64,000 nt of DNA from Flavobacterium jumunjinense (GTDB lineage: Bacteria; Bacteroidota; Bacteroidia; Flavobacteriales; Flavobacteriaceae), in NCBI RefSeq assembly GCF_021650975.2, contig NZ_CP091285.1, forward strand, positions 3,410,001 through 3,474,000, written 5' to 3'. Below, piece after piece: positions 8,290-18,182 of the stretch (positions are counted from its first letter, which is position 1; each line of letters begins with the position of its first letter). Both the position numbers and the translations under genes were made by a program. Under the pieces are notes generated by a model, which was not told where the DNA came from, did no database searches, and saw only the letters and a list, made by a program, of their open reading frames with translations.

Positions 8290-11079
8290 TTATAACTTAT
8301 CTAATAAATATTTTCCAGTTACAGAGTTTACATTTTTAGATATTTCTTCAGGTGTTCCAAAAGCCATTAATTTTCCTCCATGTTCACCACCTTCTGGACC
8401 AATATCTATAATATAATCGGCACACTTTATTAAATCTAAATTGTGTTCAATAACAATAATTGAATGTCCTTTTTCAATTAAAGCATCAAATGATTTTAAA
8501 AGTTTCTTAATATCGTGAAAGTGTAATCCTGTTGTTGGTTCATCAAAAACGAATAATGCTTTGTCTTTTATGGTTCCTTTCACAAGGAAAGAAGCTAGTT
8601 TTATACGTTGTGCTTCTCCACCAGAAAGTGTAGAAGAGGATTGACCTAATTGTACGTAGCCTAAACCGACATCTTGAAGTGGTTGTAGCTTTTGTGTAAT
8701 TTTATTTTGATTGTGTTGCGAAAAGAAAGCTAAAGCATCGTCTATTGTTAGTTTTAAAATATCATCAATATTTTTACCTTCATAAGTAACTTCTAAAACT
8801 TCTTTTTTGAAACGTTTTCCAGAACAAGTTTCACACTCAAGGTGAACATCTGCCATAAATTGCATTTCAATAGTTACTTGTCCATCACCTTTACAAGTTT
8901 CACATCGACCACCGTCTACATTAAAAGAGAAATGTTTTGCTTGATAATTTCTTAGTTTTGAAATATTTTGTTTTGAAAATAAGTCACGAATATCATCATA
9001 GGCTTTAATATAAGTCACAGGGTTGGAACGAGAACTTCTACCAATTGGGTTTTGATCTACATATTCAATATGTTTAATATTCTCAAAATTACCAGCTAAT
9101 TCTGTAAACTGACCTGGTTTTTCTCCAGCACCTTCTAATTTCTTTTGAATGGCTGGAAATAATATTTTTTTAACGAGTGTACTTTTTCCACTTCCAGAAA
9201 CTCCAGTTATTACCGTTAAACAGTCTAATGGAAATGTGAAATTTTGGTTTTTAAGGTTGTTTTCTCTTGCTCCAATTATTTCAACATGATGTTTGAATTT
9301 CCTTCTTTTCTTAGGAACTTCAATCGATTCTTGACCGTTTAAGTATTTTGCGGTTAATGAATCGGCTTTTAATATTTCTTCATATGTACCTTGTGCTACT
9401 AAATAACCTCCATTTGTTCCTGCTTCAGGGCCAATATCAATAATCATATCGGCAGCTTTCATAATGTCTTCATCATGTTCTACAACGATAACAGTGTTCC
9501 CTAAATCGCGAAGTTCTTTTAAAACATCAATTAATCGTTCGGTATCTTTTGGGTGTAAACCAATACTTGGTTCGTCTAATATATACATAGAACCAACTAA
9601 ACTACTTCCTAAAGAAGTGGCTAAATTGATACGTTGTGATTCTCCACCCGAGAGTGTTGCCGAGTTTCTATTTAGTGTTAAATAGCTTAATCCAACATTG
9701 AATAAAAAGCCTAAACGATTATTAATTTCTATTAAAAGACGTTTGGCTACTTTAGCATCATATTCGTTTAATTCTAATTTTTTAAAGAAATCAATTAAAT
9801 TAACAATTGGCAAATCGACTAACTCAGTAATAGTTTTGTTTGTTATTTTTATAAAATTAGCTTCAGGGCGAAGTCTTTTTCCTTTACAAGTAGTACATTT
9901 TGTTTTTCCTCTATAACGAGAAAGTAATACTCGATTCTGAATTTTATAATTTTTCTCTTCAAGTTCTGCAAAGAAATCATTTAAACCAGTGAAGTACTCA
10001 TTTCCGTCCCAAATTAGTTGTTTTTGATCTTCTGTAAGTTCAAAAATAGGTTTGTGTATTGGAAAATCAAATTTATAAGCATTGTTTACTAATTGGTCTT
10101 TAAACCAACTCATAGTTTCTCCTCTCCAAGGAAAAATTCCATTTTCATATACAGAAAGCGCTGTGTTTGGAATGATTAACTCTTCATCGATTCCTATAAT
10201 ATTCCCATAACCTTCACATTTTGGACAAGCACCATAGGGATTATTAAAACTAAATAAATGTACGTTTGGTTCTAAAAAAGTAAGTCCATCAAGTTCAAAA
10301 TTAGAACTAAAATGTTGTCTTTCTTTTGTGTTTATATTTTGTAGGTAACAATTTCCTTTTCCTTCAAAGAAAGCAGTTTGCACAGCATCTGCCAATCGGT
10401 TATAGAATTCTTCTTCATCTTTAACAATGATTCTATCGATAATAAGTAGAATTTCCCTGTTGTCTAAAGAAGCTACATCAACTTCATCCAAACGAACCAT
10501 TTCATTGTCTACCAAAATACGTGCAAAACCTTGTTGTAATAATACTTTTAATTTGTCTTCTAAGGGTCTTCCTTCTTCTAAATGAATAGGAGAAAGGAGT
10601 AACCATTTGGAATTCATTTCAAAAGTTTTAATCTGAGTAATTACATCGGAAACAGTATCTTTTTTTACTTCTTTTTCAGAAATAGGAGAGTAGGTTTTAC
10701 CAATTCTTGCAAATAATAATTTTAGATAATCGTAAATTTCTGTAGATGTTCCAACAGTAGAGCGCGCATTGGTTGTGTTTACTTTCTGTTCAATGGCAAT
10801 AGCAGGGGCAATTCCTTTGATATATTCAACTTTAGGTTTGTCTAAACGACCTAAAAACTGTCTTGCATAGGAAGATAAACTTTCAACATAACGTCTTTGT
10901 CCTTCTGCATATAAAGTATCAAATGCTAAACTTGATTTACCCGAACCTGACAATCCTGTTACAACAACAAGTTTGTTTCTAGGTATCGCAACATCAATAT
11001 TTTTAAGATTGTGTAATTGAGCACCTTTTATTAAGATGTTTTTTTTTGGTTCTAGTTTTGAAAAATCTACTTTATTCAA
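8290..11079 (-). CDS. uvrA: UvrABC excinuclease subunit A
   Basis: 929 residues, the family's usual size. It recognises distorted DNA and loads UvrB in nucleotide excision repair. There are two ABC ATPase halves: Walker [10 protein letters not shown] (about 42-50) and GVSGSGKST (about 625), with signature motifs LSGGESQRI and LSGGEAQRI. Zinc-binding Cys pairs are seen as CPKCEGYG with CTTCKGKR in the first half and CETCKGDG with CETCSGKR in the second. The start codon is TTG (11079-11077); no ATG lies nearby in frame, and [13 protein letters not shown] is a normal family start. A small membrane-protein gene follows after 1 nt. Confidence 0.97.
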   Translation of the reverse strand: MNKVDFSKLEPKKNILIKGAQLHNLKNIDVAIPRNKLVVVTGLSGSGKSSLAFDTLYAEGQRRYVESLSSYARQFLGRLDKPKVEYIKGIAPAIAIEQKVNTTNARSTVGTSTEIYDYLKLLFARIGKTYSPISEKEVKKDTVSDVITQIKTFEMNSKWLLLSPIHLEEGRPLEDKLKVLLQQGFARILVDNEMVRLDEVDVASLDNREILLIIDRIIVKDEEEFYNRLADAVQTAFFEGKGNCYLQNINTKERQHFSSNFELDGLTFLEPNVHLFSFNNPYGACPKCEGYGNIIGIDEELIIPNTALSVYENGIFPWRGETMSWFKDQLVNNAYKFDFPIHKPIFELTEDQKQLIWDGNEYFTGLNDFFAELEEKNYKIQNRVLLSRYRGKTKCTTCKGKRLRPEANFIKITNKTITELVDLPIVNLIDFFKKLELNEYDAKVAKRLLIEINNRLGFLFNVGLSYLTLNRNSATLSGGESQRINLATSLGSSLVGSMYILDEPSIGLHPKDTERLIDVLKELRDLGNTVIVVEHDEDIMKAADMIIDIGPEAGTNGGYLVAQGTYEEILKADSLTAKYLNGQESIEVPKKRRKFKHHVEIIGARENNLKNQNFTFPLDCLTVITGVSGSGKSTLVKKILFPAIQKKLEGAGEKPGQFTELAGNFENIKHIEYVDQNPIGRSSRSNPVTYIKAYDDIRDLFSKQNISKLRNYQAKHFSFNVDGGRCETCKGDGQVTIEMQFMADVHLECETCSGKRFKKEVLEVTYEGKNIDDILKLTIDDALAFFSQHNQNKITQKLQPLQDVGLGYVQLGQSSSTLSGGEAQRIKLASFLVKGTIKDKALFVFDEPTTGLHFHDIKKLLKSFDALIEKGHSIIVIEHNLDLIKCADYIIDIGPEGGEHGGKLMAFGTPEEISKNVNSVTGKYLLDKL

Positions 11080-11102
11080 CGTATTATCTTTTTTGTATTA
11101 AT

Positions 11103-11134
11103 AAAAAAATCGTTTAAAAAGTTAAACGATTTTT
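11103..11134 (-). terminator. Terminator downstream of the cytochrome c gene
   Basis: The inverted repeat AAAAATCGTTTAA / TTAAACGATTTTT has a 4-5 nt loop and a T-run on the minus strand. It separates the cytochrome c gene from uvrA, so uvrA needs its own promoter. Confidence 0.75.
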
Positions 11135-11158
11135 GAAGTGTAAAGATAAATGTTTTTT

Positions 11159-11593
11159 TTATTTTTTTGTTCTTTGTTTTTTAACCATTTCAGCAGTAAC
11201 TTTAGTTTTATTGTTTCCCCAATTTGAATACACATAGGTTAACACATCTGCAACATCCTGATCTGAAAAATCTTTGTGCGGAATCATGAAGTTTTCATAT
11301 TTTTTTCCATTAACAACAATTGGTTCTTGTATGCCATAAATAACAATACGAATAGCTCTATCTGTATCTGCATTTAAGAAATCTGATTTAGCCAAAGGAG
11401 GAAAACTTGTTCCATATCCTTCACCGCTTGCTTTGTGACACATTATACAAGATTTCTCATATAATTTTTTTCCATTATTTACATCTTGTAGTTCTGTAGT
11501 CTTCGTATATTTTTCATTTTCATAGGAAGAAAAAGAAGAAAAGGAAAAATAACAAAGTAAGATAAATAGAAATGAGGCAATAACTTTTTTCAT
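11159..11593 (-). CDS. Secreted mono-heme c-type cytochrome
   Basis: 144 residues with an N-terminal signal segment (MKKVIASFLFILLCYFSF). There is one heme-attachment motif, CIMCH (Cys49, Cys52, His53), followed by GEGYGTSFPPLAKSDFL, and a distal Met103 (NFMIPH) as the likely sixth ligand. This is the class I layout of small periplasmic electron carriers. The closing helix FSDQDVADVLTYVYSNWGN is typical for the family. It is a single gene with its own terminator downstream and a TGATAATTATCA palindrome 58 nt upstream of its start. The redox partner is unknown. Confidence 0.85.
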   Translation of the reverse strand: MKKVIASFLFILLCYFSFSSFSSYENEKYTKTTELQDVNNGKKLYEKSCIMCHKASGEGYGTSFPPLAKSDFLNADTDRAIRIVIYGIQEPIVVNGKKYENFMIPHKDFSDQDVADVLTYVYSNWGNNKTKVTAEMVKKQRTKK

Positions 11594-12075
11594 TGTTGTT
11601 TGTTTTTTTTATTATCTCACAAAATTATAATTATGAAAATGAGCTATAAATGATAATTATCATATAAACGAGAAAAAAATATTTTATGTTTTAGATATTT
11701 CTATAAAGTTTTAAAATTTCTATAATAAAATATTTCTCTTTTTGATAAAAAAAATGGTCATCATGAAATCTAAAATCGAAATGATGTTTTTTTTCTATAA
11801 TTAGGACAATATATAACTTTACATTACCTATACAGTTTTTATTATTATATATTGATTTACTAGTATTTTATATAGTGAAACTTATAGTTAAGTAAATTAT
11901 TTAAATGTATGGTTTATATATACAATTTATTCTAGAATTGTATAGTTAATTATATAATTTAGGAAAGTACATCAAATTAGATTTTATAAAATAAAACGTT
12001 TCTTTTTATTAAAATTATAATACTATTTTTGAAAGTCTGTTTAACGATTAAAAGCAATAACGAATAATATATATT
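11594..12075. other. 482-nt AT-rich gap between divergent genes
   Basis: Apart from the palindrome at 11651-11662 and the -7-like box at 11620-11627, I see only AT-rich DNA with no coding frame. Promoters for the cytochrome (minus) and for the glucan-locus regulator (plus) must lie here. Confidence 0.5.
11651..11662. promoter_or_regulatory. TGATAATTATCA palindrome (Fur- or FNR-like operator), upstream of cytochrome c
   Basis: A perfect 12-bp palindrome that resembles both the core of a Fur box (TGATAAT/ATTATCA) and an FNR/CRP-type site (TGAT-N4-ATCA). On the minus strand it lies about 25 nt upstream of a TAATTTTG -7-like box (11620-11627), near the place of the -33 element of the cytochrome c gene. 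The same 12 bases occur at 58101-58112. The cognate regulator is unknown. Confidence 0.4.
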
Positions 12076-14871
12076 ATGAAAGTTAGATTTTTTCTTATCC
12101 TTTTTTCTTTATCCTTTTTTTGTTCGGCACAAGAACTTCCACCAATTGTTAAATATTCACAAAGTGTGTATAAAGCAGGTAATCAAAACTGGATGATTAG
12201 TCAAGATCAGAAACAGTCTTTGTTTTTTGCAAATAATGACGGTCTGTTAGAATTTAATGGTGCTAATTGGATTGTATATCCTTCACCCAATGAAACAATT
12301 ATTCGTTCTGTTAAGGTTATAGAAGACAAGGTTTATACCGGAGCTTATATGGAATTTGGTTTCTGGACAAGAACGGTTACAAATGAATTGAAATATCAAT
12401 CGTTAAGCTCAAAAATTAAAGATAAAATAATAGATGACGAACAATTTTGGAACATTCATCAATATGAACACTGGATTATCTTTCAATCATTAAATAGAAT
12501 ATATGTATATGATTCAAAAGCAAAATCGATTGAAATTATTACCCAAGATGATGGAATTATTAGATCTTTTGTAACGGATAAAGCTATTTATTATCAGGTA
12601 ATAAATAAAGGTTTGTTTGAAATTGAAAACGGAAAACCGAAATTAGTTTCAAATGATCCACTTTTTTTAAGTAATAAAATTATTAATCTTTTTTCTGTAA
12701 AAAGTGAGTTAATTGTGCATTCACAATCTAAAGGTTTTTTTAAGTTTTTAGATGGTAAACTAAGTAAAATTACTACAAGTATAGATAATATTCTGTCATC
12801 CAGTAATATTTATAGTAGTCTGTTATTGTCTAATGGAGATTATGCAATAGGAACGGTTTCGAATGGGATCTATATTTTAAATTCCGAAACAAATATAAAA
12901 TATCATATTACACAGAATAAAGGATTAAGTAATAACACCGCTTTATCATTATTTGAAGATAACGACAAAAACCTTTGGATTGGTTTAGATAATGGAATTA
13001 ATTGTATCAATCTTCAATCACCAATTAGAAGTTTTTCAGATGATACGGGTATTTTAGGAACAGTTTATTCTTCGGTTTTATTTCAAGGGAATTTATATAT
13101 TGGTACAAATCAAGGATTGTTTTTTAAGAGTTTAAAAGGTGATACATTTAAATTTATTGAAGGAACAAAAGGACAAGTCTGGTCATTGTTTGTTCTTGAT
13201 GACACATTATTTTGTGGACATGACTCTGGAACTTTCATTATCGATGAAACGAATGCAGAATTGATTTTTTACAATTCTGGAACATGGAAATTTGAAAAAG
13301 TACCCAATCGGAACGATTTATTATTGCAAGGGAATTATTTTGGAGTTTCAGTTTTAGAAAAGAGTAACGGTAAATGGAGATTTAGAAATAAAATTAAAGG
13401 TTTCGATTATTCGTCTAAACATTTTGAAGTAACCAATAATTTAGAAGTCTACGTAAGCCATGAATACAAAGGTGTTTTTAGGTTTCAATTAGACAATCAA
13501 CTTTTAGAAACTAAAACATTTTTCACCTATGAATCACCATCTAAAGGAAAAAACTCCTGTTTGATAAAGTATAATGAATCCATATATTATGCTTATAAAG
13601 AAGGTGTTTTTAAGTTAGAAGAATCTTCAAAAATCTTCAAAAAAGACAAGTTATTAAGTGCTGTTTTCGAAAAAGACGAATACACATCTGGGAAGTTAAT
13701 TGTAGATGAGAGTAATAAATTATGGATGTTTTCTAAAAATTATATTCACTATTTTTCCCTAAGTAAGCTAAGTAATCAATTAAAAGAGAATAAAATACCT
13801 ATTCCTGCTGCTTTAACCAATTCTATGTTGGGTTATGAAAACATTACTCAGTTATATAATACGAATTATCTAATCGGTACAACCGATGGTTATTATACTA
13901 TAAACCTCAACGATTTAAGTTTTAACAATTATAGTTTATCCATTACAAATATTGCAATAAATAAATTGAATGATAAATTAAAAAGTTGTTCAATACTTGA
14001 AAAAGGAAGTTTTAAACACGATGAAAATAATATCATATTTAACTATTGCGTTCCAGAGTTTAATAAATATATTAATGCAGAATATCAATATTTATTAGAA
14101 GGCTTTCAAAATGATTGGAGCGAATGGTGTTCTAAAACGACTTCTAGTTTTAAAAATTTGCCACCAGGCAATTATACGTTTAAGGTTAGAGCTAAGAATT
14201 CTAATACAGAAAATATAGCAAAATATAGTTTTACAGTTCTTAAACCTTGGTATACAACAAATTTAGCTTTAGTTCTTTACTTCCTTTTATTGAGTATTAT
14301 AATATTCTATATTCACAAAGCCTACAAACACTATTATAATAAGAAAGAGGAAAAACTTATTGAAGAAAATAATTTATTGTTAGAAATTGCAGCTCTAGAG
14401 AATGCAAAAGAACTCATGAAGATAAAAAATGAGCAATTAATTCAAGATGTAGATAGTAAGAATCGTGAATTAGCCATTTCGACCATGAGTTTAATTAAAA
14501 AAGATGAGTTGCTTTCAATCATTAAAGAAGATTTAAAAAACACAACCGATGATGTTACAAATAAAAATGTAAAATCGGTTATAAGTACAATTACAAAAAA
14601 CATCAATAAAGTAGATTCTTGGAGCGTTTTCAAAGATGCTTTTGATAAAGCCGATAATGATTTTCTAAAGAAAGTGAAACAAACTCATTCCACATTAACT
14701 TCAAACGATTTACGACTTTGTGCCTATTTACGACTCAATTTATCCTCTAAAGAAATTGCTCCATTATTAAATATTTCAGTAAGAAGTGTTGAAATAAAAC
14801 GTTACAGATTACGTAAAAAAATGGATTTAGAACACGAACAAGGTTTAGTTGAATATATTTTGTCTTTCTAA
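12076..14871 (+). CDS. Membrane-spanning regulator: beta-propeller, Y_Y_Y and LuxR-type HTH (glucan-locus sensor)
   Basis: 931 residues. A signal peptide (FFLILFSLSFFCSAQ) leads into about 600 residues of two-component-regulator propeller repeats, for example LSLFEDNDKNLWIGLDNGI near 295. A Y_Y_Y domain follows at about 655-720 (AEYQYLLEGFQNDWSEW...LPPGNYTFKVRA), then a membrane helix at about 735-755 (LVLYFLLLSIIIFYIHKAY), a coiled coil and a C-terminal LuxR-type helix-turn-helix (LSSKEIAPLLNISVRSVEIKRYRLRKK). There is no histidine kinase or receiver, so it is not a classical hybrid sensor. The sensor should be periplasmic and the DNA-binding part cytoplasmic. It lies directly upstream of susC and probably controls the locus. 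Confidence 0.85.
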   Translation: MKVRFFLILFSLSFFCSAQELPPIVKYSQSVYKAGNQNWMISQDQKQSLFFANNDGLLEFNGANWIVYPSPNETIIRSVKVIEDKVYTGAYMEFGFWTRTVTNELKYQSLSSKIKDKIIDDEQFWNIHQYEHWIIFQSLNRIYVYDSKAKSIEIITQDDGIIRSFVTDKAIYYQVINKGLFEIENGKPKLVSNDPLFLSNKIINLFSVKSELIVHSQSKGFFKFLDGKLSKITTSIDNILSSSNIYSSLLLSNGDYAIGTVSNGIYILNSETNIKYHITQNKGLSNNTALSLFEDNDKNLWIGLDNGINCINLQSPIRSFSDDTGILGTVYSSVLFQGNLYIGTNQGLFFKSLKGDTFKFIEGTKGQVWSLFVLDDTLFCGHDSGTFIIDETNAELIFYNSGTWKFEKVPNRNDLLLQGNYFGVSVLEKSNGKWRFRNKIKGFDYSSKHFEVTNNLEVYVSHEYKGVFRFQLDNQLLETKTFFTYESPSKGKNSCLIKYNESIYYAYKEGVFKLEESSKIFKKDKLLSAVFEKDEYTSGKLIVDESNKLWMFSKNYIHYFSLSKLSNQLKENKIPIPAALTNSMLGYENITQLYNTNYLIGTTDGYYTINLNDLSFNNYSLSITNIAINKLNDKLKSCSILEKGSFKHDENNIIFNYCVPEFNKYINAEYQYLLEGFQNDWSEWCSKTTSSFKNLPPGNYTFKVRAKNSNTENIAKYSFTVLKPWYTTNLALVLYFLLLSIIIFYIHKAYKHYYNKKEEKLIEENNLLLEIAALENAKELMKIKNEQLIQDVDSKNRELAISTMSLIKKDELLSIIKEDLKNTTDDVTNKNVKSVISTITKNINKVDSWSVFKDAFDKADNDFLKKVKQTHSTLTSNDLRLCAYLRLNLSSKEIAPLLNISVRSVEIKRYRLRKKMDLEHEQGLVEYILSF

Positions 14872-15100
14872 AAATAATTTTCACCTATACAACACCTCAA
14901 CATTAACGTTTTAGTTAGCTTCTACAGTGTTTTTTTGAGAAATAACTATTTTTGTTTAAATGCTATCAAATGGGTTGTTTTTTTATTGATAATGCATTTT
15001 TTTTAGATATTTTTAATGATGTATGTTTTTTGTTGTGGTTAGTAAACTTGAAATGTTAAAAGTTAGTTTTAATTTTAACAATAACAAAACCAAACAAATT

Positions 15101-18100
15101 ATGAAATATAAATTTTTACTATTTACATTTCTATTGACTACTTCAATTTGTATTGCACAAAAAGTATCAATTTCAGGAAATGTATTAGATTCAAGTTTGA
15201 ACGAACCTCTTCCGGGTGTAAACATTTTAGTTAAAAATTATCAACTGGGAACATCTACAGATATAGATGGTAATTTTAGTATTTCAAATGTACCCATTGG
15301 AAGTATTTTAGTATTTAGTTATTTAGGGTATCAAAATTTAGAATACAAAATAACCAAAGGAGAAGTTATAACAATTCGTTTGGTTCAGGATTTAAGCGCA
15401 TTAGATGAAGTTGTTGTTTTAGGTTATACTTCTCAAAAGAAAAGAGATGTAACAGGAGCTGTTGCTGTAATTTCTAATGAAACAATTGAAGCACTAAAGC
15501 CTGTAAAGGTTGAACAAGCTTTGCAAGGTACAGTTTCAGGTGTAACGGTTACACAACAATCGGGTTCTCCTGGTGCTGCATTAGATATTAGAATTAGAGG
15601 TATTTCTACTAATGGAGCAAATGGTCCTTATGTTATTATTGATGGTTATCAAGGCGATTTGAGTATTTTAAATCCAGATGATGTTGAAACAATTACCGTT
15701 TTGAAAGACGCTCAAGCAGCAATATATGGTACTTTAGGGGCAAACGGTGTGATTGTTGTTACTACAAAAATGGGAAGGAAAAACTCTAAAACTAAAGTTT
15801 CTTATACAGCTTATACTGGATTTCAAGAAACAACAAAAAAATTAAATTTACTTAACGCAACAGAGTATGCCTTACTTTTAAATGAGAGTTATGCTAATGG
15901 TGGTCAAACTTTGCCTTATCCAAACGTTTCATCATTGGGAGAAGGAACGAATTGGCAAAATGAGGTTTTTAACAGAACACCCATAACAAGTCATGAAGTG
16001 AGTTTTTCCGGTGGATCTGAAAAAATAGCCTATACTTTCAGCGCAAGCGATTTGTATCAAGAAGGAATAATAGGTCAAAAAAAATCCGATTTTAAAAGAA
16101 ATACAGCTCGTTTAGGGTTAAATGCAGACTTGTCAGATAAAATTAATTTTAACACAAATATAATCTACACTTATATTGATCGTGATGGCTTAAATGATAG
16201 CGGATTAGGTTCTGTTTTGTTTAATGCAATTAATACACCATCAACGCTTTCTGTCTATGATACAACTGGTAATTTTTCGCTTGTTCCTAGTAGTTCTGGT
16301 TTTGGAATAGAAATCATTAACCCTTTGGCTCAAATAGAAAATACGTATAATGACTATAAACTTAAAAAGATTAATGGGACAGTAAAATTAGATTATGACT
16401 TCATAAAAGATTTTAAGTTAACAGCAAGAATGGGTTTTAACACATCTAATAGTGATGGAAAAAGTTTTGCAAAAGAAATTGATTACGGAGGTAAAGTTTT
16501 TGATGTAACGAGAAGTAGTGTCTCTCAAAACAAAATTAACGATAACAATTATACATTTGATTTGTTTGTTAATTACGATAGCTATTTTGGAGAACATCAT
16601 AAAGTAAAAGCGACAATCGGAACAACTGTTTACAAAGAATATGGTTCTGGTTTATTCGCAACAGGATATGATGTTCCTAACAACTCTTGGGAAAATGCAG
16701 ACATTAGTTTAGCATTAGGAACAAGCTTAAATGGCGGTAGAGATGTAGGTTCTTATGCCTACGATGAAAGAAGACTTTCGTTCTTTGGTTTCTTTGAATA
16801 TGCTTTTAAAGGGAAATATTTATTAACAGGAGCAATAAGAAGAGATTTGTCTACAAAATTCGGACCTGAAAATAGAGTTGCTATCTTTCCATCATTAACA
16901 ACGGGTTGGGTTATTTCTGATGAAGCATTTTTTAAGAAGACAAATTTTTTAGATTTTGTGAAGCTGAGAGCTAGTTATGGGATTTTAGGAAATGATCAAA
17001 TTAGAAATAATGGCTACGTTGGTTCATTAAGCGGACAAGGGAATTATGTATTTAATGGTAGTTTGGTTTCCGGAACAGCAATTGGAGTTTTACCCAATCC
17101 TAAATTGCAATGGGAAGAAGCTAAAAAGTTTGATGTTGGTTTGGATTTAAAGCTATTAGATGAAAAAGTAACCATAACATCTGATTATTTTATAGACACG
17201 AGAGATAATTTATTAATTGGAAATATTCCCGTTTCAGGAATCTCAGGTGTGTATGCACCAGGATCTTCAGCACCAACTATCAATGCAGGAGCTGTAAGAA
17301 ACAATGGTCTTGAATTTGCAATTAATTATGAAGATAAAATAGCGAAAGACCTTACTTTTAAGGTGGGCTATAATATCACTACTATTAAGAATGAAGTTCT
17401 TGAAGTTAATAATAGTACGGGCTATTTAGAAGGTGGTTCTTTTGGAGTGGGACAATTAGCTCCTGTTCGAATGGAAGTTGGTCAACCTATTGGTTATTTC
17501 TATGGTTATCAAACAGACGGAATTTTTCAAAATCAAGCCGAAATTGATGCACACCCATCTCAATCTGCTTTAGGTGCCGCAACTGCACCAGGAGATATTC
17601 GTTACAAAGACATAAATAATGATGGGGTTATTAATGCAAAGGATAGAACCTATATTGGAGATCCAATTGCGAATGTTACAATGGGTTTTAATTTTTCAAT
17701 TAACTATAAAAACTTTGATTTTGCATCTTATTCTTATGCTTCATTAGGAAACGATATGATTCGTAATTATGAAAGAACTTTATCAGATGTTAATCGAATG
17801 GATTATACATTAGAGAGATGGACGGGTGAAGGAACAAGTAATACTGTACCAAGAGTAACTACTGCTGCAACAAATAATACTGTACTTTCAGATTATTACG
17901 TAGAAGATGCTTCTTTTTTACGAATTCAGAATGTTCAATTAGGCTACAATTTACCAAATACTTTACTAGAAAAAATAGGACTTTCTAAACTACGAATTTA
18001 TACAAGTGTTAATAATGTGTACACTTTTACAAAATACAGAGGTTTTGATCCTGCTGCTTCAAATGGAGCACCAATTGGTGGAGGAATAGATTATGGATTT

Positions 18101-18148
18101 TATCCTTCAGCAAGAACTTTCATCTTAGGGGTTAATGCTAGCTTGTAA
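15101..18148 (+). CDS. SusC/RagA-family TonB-dependent outer-membrane transporter
   Basis: 1015 residues from ATG 15101. I prefer this start to the upstream ATG 15023 because the signal peptide KYKFLLFTFLLTTSICIAQ follows at once. A CarboxypepD_reg-like domain (VSISGNVLDSSLNEPLPGVNI), a plug (VAVISNETIEALKP...GVTVTQQSGSPG...VLKDAQAAIYG) and a 22-strand barrel follow, ending ...FILGVNASL. With SusD it imports oligosaccharides, here most likely beta-1,3-glucan fragments judging from the downstream GH16, GH64 and GH3 enzymes. A TATTTTTG box at 14947-14954 is a candidate -7 element, about 150 nt upstream of the start. Confidence 0.95.
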   Translation: MKYKFLLFTFLLTTSICIAQKVSISGNVLDSSLNEPLPGVNILVKNYQLGTSTDIDGNFSISNVPIGSILVFSYLGYQNLEYKITKGEVITIRLVQDLSALDEVVVLGYTSQKKRDVTGAVAVISNETIEALKPVKVEQALQGTVSGVTVTQQSGSPGAALDIRIRGISTNGANGPYVIIDGYQGDLSILNPDDVETITVLKDAQAAIYGTLGANGVIVVTTKMGRKNSKTKVSYTAYTGFQETTKKLNLLNATEYALLLNESYANGGQTLPYPNVSSLGEGTNWQNEVFNRTPITSHEVSFSGGSEKIAYTFSASDLYQEGIIGQKKSDFKRNTARLGLNADLSDKINFNTNIIYTYIDRDGLNDSGLGSVLFNAINTPSTLSVYDTTGNFSLVPSSSGFGIEIINPLAQIENTYNDYKLKKINGTVKLDYDFIKDFKLTARMGFNTSNSDGKSFAKEIDYGGKVFDVTRSSVSQNKINDNNYTFDLFVNYDSYFGEHHKVKATIGTTVYKEYGSGLFATGYDVPNNSWENADISLALGTSLNGGRDVGSYAYDERRLSFFGFFEYAFKGKYLLTGAIRRDLSTKFGPENRVAIFPSLTTGWVISDEAFFKKTNFLDFVKLRASYGILGNDQIRNNGYVGSLSGQGNYVFNGSLVSGTAIGVLPNPKLQWEEAKKFDVGLDLKLLDEKVTITSDYFIDTRDNLLIGNIPVSGISGVYAPGSSAPTINAGAVRNNGLEFAINYEDKIAKDLTFKVGYNITTIKNEVLEVNNSTGYLEGGSFGVGQLAPVRMEVGQPIGYFYGYQTDGIFQNQAEIDAHPSQSALGAATAPGDIRYKDINNDGVINAKDRTYIGDPIANVTMGFNFSINYKNFDFASYSYASLGNDMIRNYERTLSDVNRMDYTLERWTGEGTSNTVPRVTTAATNNTVLSDYYVEDASFLRIQNVQLGYNLPNTLLEKIGLSKLRIYTSVNNVYTFTKYRGFDPAASNGAPIGGGIDYGFYPSARTFILGVNASL

Positions 18149-18182
18149 GCATGTTTAATTATTGACAAATAAAATTATACAA

